Made by a program: the position numbers and the translations under genes. This document shows positions 7,223 through 14,168 of a stretch of 40,090 bases of DNA, piece after piece. The notes beneath the pieces are model-generated. The model ran no database searches, was not told the DNA's origin, and saw only the letters and a list, made by a program, of their open reading frames with translations. How positions within the stretch are numbered: the stretch's first letter is position 1; every line of letters begins with the position of its first letter. The DNA is from Acidobacteriota bacterium (GTDB taxonomy: Bacteria > Acidobacteriota > Vicinamibacteria > Vicinamibacterales > UBA8438), in contig JADFPE010000008.1 in NCBI GenBank assembly GCA_022562495.1, positions 1 through 40,090 of the forward strand, read 5' to 3'.

Positions 7223-8335
7223 CTACCGTCCCACCAGCGCCATCATGCTGTTGAGCAACCGCCTGTGTGGACGCAACCGCGAGAGCGCCTCGTGCAGCGA
7301 CCGCGCCTCGTCCCCCGGGCTCTCGATCGGCGCCGGGTCACCGTACTCGAGCCCTCGCTGGTACGCGACCATCCGTGACGTCAGCGTGTGGAGCGCGTCC
7401 TTGCGCGACCCGTCGGCAAGCCCCTCCACGTAGTGCTGGATGTCGAGCGCGGTGTCACCCGTGTGCAGATCCGGCAGCTCGGCCTGCAGGTAGTCGCGGA
7501 ACGAGATCACCAAGGCCCGCTCGACCTCCGCCAGCGCCTCCCCATTGGCGCTCGGTGGCATGTCGTGCAGTGTCTTCAACTGACGGCGCACGCTGCGTCT
7601 GGCCTCCCAGATCGAGGGCGGAATCGGGATCTGCGCTTCGATGCGCGCCAGCTCCTCCGCCTCCTCGGCCTTCTCGATCGAGATCGCCTTCGGCGTGCGT
7701 GCCAACCGAAGCAGCATGACCAGCCAGACGACCATCGGCAGCGGCGCCACCGTCCAGGCCAGCGTCCGGAAGAACGCCGACCGACCGGCAAAGCTGCCAA
7801 GCTCGATGGTGTCCCGGATGGCGAGACTCGGCTCGTCGGTAATCGTCGTGACGTACCGGACCAGCCCCTGCCCGCCGTCCACCTGCTGCACCTCCGCGTC
7901 CTCGATGGTCTCGCCCAGGTCGCGAACCAGGTAGTAGAAGCTGAAGTTGGGCAGCAGGTAGGTCATCTTGCTCGGGTCGACCAGCCGGAACCCGTACGTG
8001 AAGACCCAGATGTGCTCGTCGTCGACACGGCTCTTGTCGATCGAGAGCGAGACGCCCTCGAACGGATGGACCGGCAGCGTCTCTGGCGCCATCCGGTCCT
8101 CGAGCATGATGATCTCCTGTCCCTCGTCGATCAGGTCCGGAAACCGGACCCGGTAGCGCTGGATGATCAGATCCCCGGTCTTGACGACGGTCGGCTCCAA
8201 CTCCAGGGTCTCGACCCGCACCGGACCGATCGCGGCTTCGTCCATATTGGACGGCTGCGCGGCGGGGGTCACGGGAGCCAACAGCAGGAGAACGGCCAGA
8301 ACGGTCACGTGTGTGTGCGTCATATCCACGATCAC
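7223..8335 (-). CDS. MxaA-like secreted/membrane protein
   Basis: A 370-residue protein. A signal peptide (VTVLAVLLLLAPVTPAAQ) leads into a beta-rich periplasmic part of about 180 residues with YRVRFPDLIDEGQEI and HIWVFTYGFRLV. A membrane helix (TVAPLPMVVWLVMLLRLA) and a helical cytoplasmic tail follow. This layout and the place after the DUF58 gene fit MxaA, which in methylotrophs is needed for calcium insertion into methanol dehydrogenase. The GTG at 8335 overlaps the DUF58 stop as GTGA, suggesting coupled translation. ATG at 8323 (MTHTHVTV) is an equally good start. Sequence identity to MxaA could not be tested, so the call depends on layout and context. Confidence 0.68.
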   Translation of the reverse strand: MIVDMTHTHVTVLAVLLLLAPVTPAAQPSNMDEAAIGPVRVETLELEPTVVKTGDLIIQRYRVRFPDLIDEGQEIIMLEDRMAPETLPVHPFEGVSLSIDKSRVDDEHIWVFTYGFRLVDPSKMTYLLPNFSFYYLVRDLGETIEDAEVQQVDGGQGLVRYVTTITDEPSLAIRDTIELGSFAGRSAFFRTLAWTVAPLPMVVWLVMLLRLARTPKAISIEKAEEAEELARIEAQIPIPPSIWEARRSVRRQLKTLHDMPPSANGEALAEVERALVISFRDYLQAELPDLHTGDTALDIQHYVEGLADGSRKDALHTLTSRMVAYQRGLEYGDPAPIESPGDEARSLHEALSRLRPHRRLLNSMMALVGR

Positions 8336-9252
8336 TGGCGGGCGGTGCGCGAGATCAGGAACTTGGGCAGCGCCTCGAGGTGGTTCTCCGGGGTCAGCAC
8401 GACCGAGTCGATGCCGGCCTGATGCTTCAGCTGGTATTGCAGCGCCGCGCGCGACTCCTCGATGCGACGCCGGATCGCGCCCGCCTTTCGGGCCGAGATC
8501 ACGGTCTGTTTCCCGGTTTCCATGTCCGAGATCCGGATATACCCCAGGCGGCTCTTGACGCGGAACTCGTCCGGGTCGTCCAGAATAAGCATCATCATAT
8601 CGTGCTTCGACCCCAGGGTTCGCAGGAGCTTGAAATCGACCGCGTCGGGGTCGTTGACCAGGTCGACGAGGTCGGTCAAGACGATGACCGAGTGCCGCAT
8701 CTTGAGGCGCGCGAGCATGAAGTCGAGCGCGACCTTCAGGTGCGCGGGCCGCCGGGTCGGGAACTCGCGCTCGAGCTGCAGCTTCTCGAAGATCTGTTGC
8801 GCCAGATAGAAGACCTGCGAGGTCCCGAGCTTCGGGCGCAGATACATCTCGATGCGGTCAGAATATCCGAGCAGCCCGACCGGGTCGCGCAGTTTGGCGC
8901 GGGTCAGCCCGATGTTGCCGAGCAGATCCAGCATCAACAGCGCCTTGTTCGACTCCTGGGAAATCTGGAACAGCGTCGAGTACGACAGATCGCACACGAT
9001 GAGCGTCCGGAGCTCTTTGGGCTCCATCCGCTCAATCTTGTAGAGCTTCTCGGGATAGGTGCGAAGACTGAGGGCCCATGCGACATCCTTCAGGGGCTGA
9101 CCCGGTCTCCACTGCTCGACCCCAACGATGTCGTAGCCGGCCCCCTTGAACCCACTCTTGTGCTCGCCGAAGTGGATGCTGGTGGACCGTTTCCTCGCCC
9201 GGATGCCGTGCTTGATGTCGCGGAACCGGGCAAAGAGCTCCTCTACTTCCAC
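8332..9252 (-). CDS. DUF58 protein (MxaS-like)
   Basis: A 306-residue protein of the DUF58 family. It shows GYDIVGVEQWRPGQPLKDVAW, the family hallmark around a Y-x-P-G-D/Q-like motif. A VWA-like core follows with DLSYS in LIVCDLSYSTLF as the metal site and HSVIVLTDLVDL further on. It overlaps the MoxR gene by ten bases and the next gene by four, so the three are translationally linked. DUF58 proteins almost always pair with MoxR AAA+ ATPases. In the mxa cluster this partner is MxaS. It is likely to be cytoplasmic or membrane associated and to work as the adaptor of the ATPase. Confidence 0.88.
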   Translation of the reverse strand: MEVEELFARFRDIKHGIRARKRSTSIHFGEHKSGFKGAGYDIVGVEQWRPGQPLKDVAWALSLRTYPEKLYKIERMEPKELRTLIVCDLSYSTLFQISQESNKALLMLDLLGNIGLTRAKLRDPVGLLGYSDRIEMYLRPKLGTSQVFYLAQQIFEKLQLEREFPTRRPAHLKVALDFMLARLKMRHSVIVLTDLVDLVNDPDAVDFKLLRTLGSKHDMMMLILDDPDEFRVKSRLGYIRISDMETGKQTVISARKAGAIRRRIEESRAALQYQLKHQAGIDSVVLTPENHLEALPKFLISRTARQ

Positions 9253-10358
9253 GGCGGAACCTCCATGTCCCGCACGATCTGCTGGAGCAGCTCCTCCTTG
9301 TCGACCGAGAACTCCATGCCCTCGCGCAGGACGAGCCGGTGCGCGAGCACCGGGCCGGCGACCGCCTTGATGTGGTCCGGCGTAATCATCGTGTCGCCAT
9401 GGAAGAACGCGAAGGTCCGAGCCACCGCTTCGATGTGAAAATGGACGCGTGGCGAGATGCCGACCCGGATGTACTCCTTGACGATGCGGGCAGCGCGCCC
9501 GATGACGCGGTGCGGCCGTGTGTTGCGGATGAGCCGCACCTTGTATTGCTGGCCGTAGTCGGACATCTGGACGTTGTCGAAGATATACCGCGCGATGTCG
9601 AGCACCTCATACAGGTCGGTGAGCTTCTCGACCTTGCGCCCGACGACATTGCTTGCGGTGATCTGCAACTCGTCCGCCTCGTCCTCGGGGTCGAGCATGT
9701 TGATCGAGAGGGTGGTGCGGTCGAGCTGCGCCACCGGGTTGGCAAAGGTGCCCTCTTCCTCGCCGAAGATGTTCTCGGTGCAGATCACCATGAAGAACCG
9801 CGGGCCCTCGATGTCGTTGAAGTCACACGACAGCGGGAACAACGGCAGCACCTTGCCTTCGGCCAGGTTGCTGTAGTCCGAGGCCAGCGTCGCCGAGCTC
9901 TCCTCCATCCCCTCGAGCACCGCCGCCTTGGTCTTGCCCGACAACCGGTTGTCCTCGTCGATGAGCACGATGTGCGCCATCAGCTTGCCCGGCTTGAACT
10001 GCAGCTTCCGGGTACCGTCGAGCCCTTCGACGATCGTCTCATACCCGAGGATGTCCTCCGGCATGTAGGTAGGCATGCCCTGGATCCGCTCGAACTTCGC
10101 GTCGATGGCCATCGCGCAGGCGCTGACGAGGTCCGTCTTGCCTGTACCGGTCGGCCCCCGAAACATGATGTGAGGCTGACGCAGCCGCTTGCTCTGGCTC
10201 AACTTGTCGGTGTATGGCAGCAGCGTGAAGAAGGCCCAGGAGAGGATGCGAGCGGCATCGTCGAGACCATAGAGCCACTTGGTGGACTCTTTCTGGAACC
10301 GCTGGACCACCTCGTTGGCCCGGTCGAAGTCGACGGTGCGCGTGGGTTGGACGACCAT
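9243..10358 (-). CDS. moxR: MoxR-family AAA+ ATPase
   Basis: An AAA+ ATPase of about 371 residues. The Walker A motif is FRGPTGTGKTD. The Walker B region is HIVLIDEDNR, where most MoxR proteins have DEIN. The sensor-1 segment ICTENIFGEEEGTFANPVAQ keeps the E-G-T-x-x-x-P-x-A-Q-L-D-R pattern of the family. The start at 10358 (MVVQPTRTVDF) is chosen over the track's GTG at 10418 because homology-like sequence begins there. The extra 20 residues are low complexity. MoxR ATPases act as chaperones that remodel or insert cofactors into client complexes with DUF58 and VWA partners. It is the first gene of the six-gene run and follows a 425-base non-coding stretch. Confidence 0.92.
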   Translation of the reverse strand: MVVQPTRTVDFDRANEVVQRFQKESTKWLYGLDDAARILSWAFFTLLPYTDKLSQSKRLRQPHIMFRGPTGTGKTDLVSACAMAIDAKFERIQGMPTYMPEDILGYETIVEGLDGTRKLQFKPGKLMAHIVLIDEDNRLSGKTKAAVLEGMEESSATLASDYSNLAEGKVLPLFPLSCDFNDIEGPRFFMVICTENIFGEEEGTFANPVAQLDRTTLSINMLDPEDEADELQITASNVVGRKVEKLTDLYEVLDIARYIFDNVQMSDYGQQYKVRLIRNTRPHRVIGRAARIVKEYIRVGISPRVHFHIEAVARTFAFFHGDTMITPDHIKAVAGPVLAHRLVLREGMEFSVDKEELLQQIVRDMEVPPWK

Positions 10359-10581
10359 GAACTGTCTCGTGCTCCCTTCCGTGGTGTGGCGCTCAACGGC
10401 CGAAGACGCGTCAGCCACACGCCGCGGAGGCCCCGGCGGACCCTCCTCATCGCGTCGACGAAGCGTACAGTGTCGCCGCGCGGTTCCGCGACGTCAAGGC
10501 TGACGTCTCCCCTCACTCGCGTGACACGCTTCCTGGTTCGCTGGCACGTCGGCGACGGCCCGTCCACCGCACGCACAAAGA

Positions 10582-10611
10582 GCCTTCGCGGGATCCCTCC
10601 CCCGCGAAGGC
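10582..10611 (-). terminator. 11-base-pair hairpin, likely terminator of the cytochrome gene
   Basis: GCCTTCGCGGG and CCCGCGAAGGC pair perfectly around an eight-base loop. On the minus strand the stem is followed by TCTTTGTG, a short T-rich run. It lies about 170 bases past the stop of the 10784 gene. Confidence 0.6.
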
Positions 10612-10644
10612 CCTCGGGTCACATCACGGGCGACCCACGGACTG

Positions 10645-10710
10645 CTAGACATCCTCCGAGGGCGACGTCGGAGCGCGCGAAAGTTCTCGTCGCCCAACAG
10701 GATGTCTAGC
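10645..10710. repeat. Nested inverted repeats
   Basis: The outer arms CTAGACATCCT and AGGATGTCTAG are perfect 11-base inverses. Inside them GGGCGACG (10660-10667) and CGTCGCCC (10689-10696) also pair. The whole 66 bases can fold as one long interrupted stem. The CTAG ends recall the other CTAG-ended repeats in the window. Confidence 0.6.
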
Positions 10711-10783
10711 CCCCGCGTAGCGGGGCTGTGAAAAACGCCAACGAGCGATGCGGCGCCGATGTCGTCCGGACGACGCCGCGTCG

Positions 10784-12964
10784 CTAGTTGGCCAGCGGGT
10801 CCGGGCGCACCTGGAACTTCACGATGCCAGGCCTCACGCCCTTGCCACCTTCGATGTGCCAGGTCGCCGCCGCGCCGTAGGTCGCCCACACGCCGCGACC
10901 CTTCCAGCCGGCATCTGGGTCGTCGATACGACCATCGAGCCCCCGCGCGAAGAAGCCTTGCGGGTAAGGTACCCGCAGCACGGTCCAGTCGCCCGTCTCC
11001 GGATTCAGAGCCAGCAGCGAGTCCGAGTTCGACCCGTTGGCGATCGGGACGTTCTCGCCCAACCCGAGCGTGTTCCACTGGTCGACCCAGCTGTAGTAGT
11101 GGTAGTCGGCGCGCATCGGCGGGTCGGTGCCCCGGATCACCGGGCCCGGCGTCGGGTAGAGCGTCCACCCGTCGACGCAGTGCCGCCCGTCGACCACGGT
11201 GGGACCGTTGGTCACGGTGCACTTGGCGCGGTCGAAGCTGGCGAAGTGGCTACTGCCCGACAACGCGGTCCAGACGACACCGTGCCGGTCGATGTCGATG
11301 CCGCGCGAGCCGAAGCCGGTCTTCTCCCTCGGCACGTTCGGGTCGAGGACCGACGGCACCTCGTACACCTCGGTGACGCAGGTCTCGGGCGGGTTGTCGC
11401 CTACGTGCAGCCGCGCCAGCCGGCCCGGGAACTGCGTCGAGGCGATCCAGACCGCCTTGTCGTCGGTGGGGTCGCCCACGATCCCGTAGCTGCCCACCAC
11501 GACGCGGGTGTCGAGGCTGATGTCCATGTTCTCGAAGTTGCCGCGACGATCCGGCTCGTTCCACGGTTTGGTGATGACACCGTCACCGTTGGTGTCGAGC
11601 ACCGTCGGGCACCACCCCTGCGAGATCTGCTCGTCACCAGTTTCGTCATACAGCTTCGTATTGATCCAGCCAATGACCTGGCCACCGCCGCTGAAGTAGA
11701 GCGTGTCGTTCTCGTCCTCGGCGAACTGCAGGTGGTGCGTGCCGTAGCAGGTGTCGATCAGCACAAACGTCTGCGTCTCCGGCTCGTAGAACACGGCGGA
11801 TCGGCCGCTGTTCTCGAGCGGGAAGTATTGCGCATAGGGGTTGTCCGACCCGTCTTTGCACCACTCCGGATTGGCTCGGCCCCGAATCATCGACGTCATC
11901 CACACCCGTCCCAGCTGGTCCATCATCGGGTTGTGCGGGTTCGCCGGGTCGTTCCAGAGCAGCTCCTCACCCCAGAACCGGGACGGCACCGGCATCGACC
12001 GCGCAATCATCCCTGGCACGGTCTCCGGGTCCACCCGCAGCGGAATCTTCAGGTTAGTCGCCAGATGCGTCACCGGGTCGAGCATCGCCAACTCGTCGTT
12101 CGAGATGTTCACGCCGTAGATCGGCCCGTTCGCGTTCACGCGGGGGTTCCGCTTGTCGGTCGCAATCTCGTCGTGGATGTAGTCCATCTCGGTACCCCAT
12201 TCCCACAACGAGATGACGACGTTGCGCTCGACACCCTGCGGACGCGGCGGCGCCGGCGGCACGGCGCCGGCGGCGACCCGGTCGCTCCAGTCGGCAAACA
12301 TCTGCAGGCCACGCTCGCGGCCGAAGCGGCTCATGACGTTGCTCATCTGTGACCCGCGCTGCCCCATCTGCACCCGGTGGTCCCAGGCGGCCAGCGTCGA
12401 GTCGAACTGCTCGAGGTTGTCGATCTGGCGGATGATGCGGTTGCCCAGCTGGTGACAGAGCATGCAGCCCTGCTTCTGGATATCGACCCACTGCCCCTGG
12501 TGCTGCAGGTTCGCGGCGATACCGTTGCCGTCCGGCCCGGTGCCGGGAAACTCGCTGGGCGCCGGCGGCTCAATCAATGAGTACCAGTAGTTGGCTGGAT
12601 AAACCCTGGCCGCCTCGGCCGGGGTGGGCGCCACAGTGGCCCGGACGTCAACGGTTGCACCCGGCTCGGCAGTGACTCCCTCCGAATCGAGCAGGCCGTA
12701 GCCGCGGACCCAGATCTTGTAGCTGGCCTCGGGAAGATCGGGAATCAGGTAGCGGCCGCCGTCACCGGTGACGACAGTCTTGATGAACTTGGTACCCAAG
12801 TCGGTCGTTTCGGCGATGACCCACACGCCCGCTTCCGGTCCGTTCGAGCTCGTGATGGTGCCGCTGATGTCTCCCACGGCGGCCCGACCGGGCAGCGTGA
12901 ACCAGACCAGCGACCCAGCCACGAGCACGGCGAGTGTCAAGACACCGGCGAGGCGATTCCTCAT
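10784..12964 (-). CDS. Secreted cytochrome c protein with carboxypeptidase-regulatory domain and propeller-like C-terminus
   Basis: A 726-residue exported protein. A signal peptide (LAGVLTLAVLVAGSLVWF) is followed by a carboxypeptidase-regulatory-like beta domain (about residues 30-110, ISGTITSSNGPEAGVWV, GDGGRYLIPDLP). A single c-type heme site CMLCH comes next (near residue 165). The long remainder has repeated beta-propeller-like segments such as GVNISNDELAMLDPVT and RGIDIDRHGVVWTALSG, similar to Vgb/NHL propellers. An AGGGG lies ten bases before ATG 12964. It probably transfers electrons in the periplasm or binds a substrate through the propeller. No enzymatic residue set is recognised. 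It lies upstream of the MoxR operon but hairpins separate them, so co-transcription is unlikely. Confidence 0.8.
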   Translation of the reverse strand: MRNRLAGVLTLAVLVAGSLVWFTLPGRAAVGDISGTITSSNGPEAGVWVIAETTDLGTKFIKTVVTGDGGRYLIPDLPEASYKIWVRGYGLLDSEGVTAEPGATVDVRATVAPTPAEAARVYPANYWYSLIEPPAPSEFPGTGPDGNGIAANLQHQGQWVDIQKQGCMLCHQLGNRIIRQIDNLEQFDSTLAAWDHRVQMGQRGSQMSNVMSRFGRERGLQMFADWSDRVAAGAVPPAPPRPQGVERNVVISLWEWGTEMDYIHDEIATDKRNPRVNANGPIYGVNISNDELAMLDPVTHLATNLKIPLRVDPETVPGMIARSMPVPSRFWGEELLWNDPANPHNPMMDQLGRVWMTSMIRGRANPEWCKDGSDNPYAQYFPLENSGRSAVFYEPETQTFVLIDTCYGTHHLQFAEDENDTLYFSGGGQVIGWINTKLYDETGDEQISQGWCPTVLDTNGDGVITKPWNEPDRRGNFENMDISLDTRVVVGSYGIVGDPTDDKAVWIASTQFPGRLARLHVGDNPPETCVTEVYEVPSVLDPNVPREKTGFGSRGIDIDRHGVVWTALSGSSHFASFDRAKCTVTNGPTVVDGRHCVDGWTLYPTPGPVIRGTDPPMRADYHYYSWVDQWNTLGLGENVPIANGSNSDSLLALNPETGDWTVLRVPYPQGFFARGLDGRIDDPDAGWKGRGVWATYGAAATWHIEGGKGVRPGIVKFQVRPDPLAN

Positions 12965-13117
12965 AGCGTTCTACCCCTTTGTTGCTCTCGTGACTCGTCA
13001 ACGACCCGGCGCCGCCGCCGTTCGCGCCTCACCCGCATGGCCGAACTCGGCGCGGCGTCTGCGGGCCTCGAGGCTCTTGTGACAACGGGTGGGCGCCAAG
13101 CCGATCCGATGCCGGCG

Positions 13118-13480
13118 CTACTGTCGTGACGCGGTCCAGTCGCCGGTCCCGTACCAGACGAACGTGCCCTCCGCCCCCTTGATCGTGTCACCGGCCAGCT
13201 CCCCCTCGAAGCTGATCGGTTGGTCGCCGTCCAGGTCCGGCACGACGATGACGAACGTGAGCATGGTGCCGTCGATGGTACCTTCGAGCGACAGCACCTC
13301 GTTGTCGCCGAGGTCGATCTCGCCGCCGAGGCGGTCACCGTCCTGCTCGAATCGGACCTGCCACGTCGTGATGCCGGTCTGTGTGCTCAGCGTCATCTCC
13401 CAGTCGCCCGTCACCCCACCTTGAGCGGAGACGAGCGCTGTGAGAACGACCGCCATGGCAGTGCCTAGACGCTTGCCCAT
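13118..13480 (-). CDS. Small secreted beta-rich protein
   Basis: A 120-residue protein with a signal peptide (GTAMAVVLTALVSAQG). The mature part is a series of short beta strands reading VTGDWEMTLSTQTGITTWQV, then RFEQDGDRLGGEID and LSLEGTIDGTMLTFVI. Such G-x-W-x-x-x-L-x-T...G-x-I-x-G patterns occur in small lipocalin-like or calycin-like secreted proteins of soil bacteria. The function is unknown. The start codon is preceded by a GGACACGGGGCACTA segment that resembles the CGGAACACTAG repeat end found elsewhere, so the promoter may lie in or beyond a repeat. It stands between the cytochrome gene and a decayed region. Confidence 0.7.
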   Translation of the reverse strand: MGKRLGTAMAVVLTALVSAQGGVTGDWEMTLSTQTGITTWQVRFEQDGDRLGGEIDLGDNEVLSLEGTIDGTMLTFVIVVPDLDGDQPISFEGELAGDTIKGAEGTFVWYGTGDWTASRQ

Positions 13481-13565
13481 ACGTTAGTGCCCCGTGTCCT
13501 CCATGACCTTACGTGTACCACGTGACGCCGACGTCGATGAACGGCTCGATGTCCACCGAGAGTTC

Positions 13566-13776
13566 CTAATGCACGCGACAGGCGGCCGGCGACACACAGC
13601 AGCTGCGGCCCGTGATCAGGCACTGTGAGTCGTTGTAATGCATCGGCTCGGGTGTCTCCCAGCACTGGCGATAGTACCCGCCCGGATCACCGTCGACCGG
13701 GCCCGGCTTGGGTCGCGGCGCCTCACCCGTCGCCACCGACAGGCTGGACCAGCAGCACCAGAACCGCTTGCTTCAT
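13566..13776 (-). pseudogene. Frameshifted small secreted Cys-rich peptide
   Basis: ATG 13776 opens MKQAVLVLLVQP, a good start of a signal peptide, but that frame stops after 17 codons. In the +1 frame the sequence continues as EAPRPKPGPVDGDPGGYY and ends CLITGRSCCVSPAACRVH before a TAG. The two halves together would make a peptide of about 70 residues with a cysteine-rich tail. A one-base change near 13730-13745 would join them. It is called a pseudogene because of the frame break. Sequencing error is possible, and the second half could also start on its own at a GTG. No family was recognised. Confidence 0.4.
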
Positions 13777-13976
13777 GCTACTCGGTGTCGGCGAGTTTGG
13801 CATCGACGACCACGACGGTCACAAGGTCCAGCGCATGGGGCGGCGCCTGAACTATGGACGGCGCGTTACGGCTCAACGTCACCTCGTTCCAACACCTCTA
13901 CCCGACCTGCGAGCCGTAGCGCAGCGTAGCACACCTTTGCTTCACGCTTGACGCCTGGCTGAAATCCGAACGATCC
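13777..13976. other. Decayed stretch without a supported gene
   Basis: Together with the neighbouring pseudogene and repeat this makes nearly 700 bases without an intact gene. A minus-strand frame of 34 codons from a GTG (VTLSRNAPSIVQAPP) ends in a stop near 13778. It may be a scrap of a lost gene but has no recognisable motif. Confidence 0.4.
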
Positions 13977-14141
13977 TAAGGGTCCGCGCAAGAATAAGTT
14001 TCCCCGTTGTGAGGCGTCGAGGCGCCTGGCTGGCAAGGCGCGAGGAGGGAGCCTACGGGCAGTAATCGACCGACGAGCAACGCCGCCAGACGGGATGCAT
14101 CGGCGGCCGAACATGGGAAGTTCTTCTTGCGTGGGCCCTCA
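13977..14141. repeat. 165-base MITE-like element with terminal inverted repeats
   Basis: The left end TAAGGGTCCGCGCAAGAATA continues AGTTTCCC. The inverse of the right end reads TGAGGGCCCACGCAAGAAGA, continuing ACTTCCCA. About 21 of 28 positions match. The interior is shared with repeats at 19600-19680 and 27880-27970. The right end alone recurs at 36903-36945. It has no coding capacity of its own. It lies 27 bases before the dehydrogenase start. Confidence 0.65.
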
Positions 14142-14168
14142 CAGCCGCTTTCGACCGGACACGGTGGC

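Larger units (their letters stand above)
10359..10783. other. 425-base non-coding region with nested hairpins
   Basis: No gene is seen. The stretch contains the hairpins listed separately at 10582-10611 and 10645-10710, a CCCCGC-GTA-GCGGGG stem near 10713-10728 and a 14-base perfect palindrome GTCGTCCGGACGAC (10761-10774). It probably holds the terminator of the upstream cytochrome gene and the promoter of the MoxR operon. No clear promoter hexamers were found. Confidence 0.6.

Noticed and set aside
10645-10710. Possible CRISPR-like or attachment-site repeat
   Set aside because: There is only one inverted pair and no regularly spaced direct repeats or cas genes; no integrase is nearby.
10494-11222. 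Minus-strand ORF of 242 aa
   Set aside because: It is an out-of-frame reading of the cytochrome gene's 3' end that runs into the hairpin region. The composition is Arg/Gly-rich and it has no motif.
10748-12352. Plus-strand ORF of 534 aa
   Set aside because: It is antisense to the cytochrome c gene and rich in Arg, His and Val without recognisable domains.
13866-14114. Minus-strand ORF reading [13 protein letters not shown] and its look-alikes at 19589 and 27775
   Set aside because: The shared RRCIP peptide comes from the common repeat DNA, not from related proteins. The frames are not otherwise conserved.
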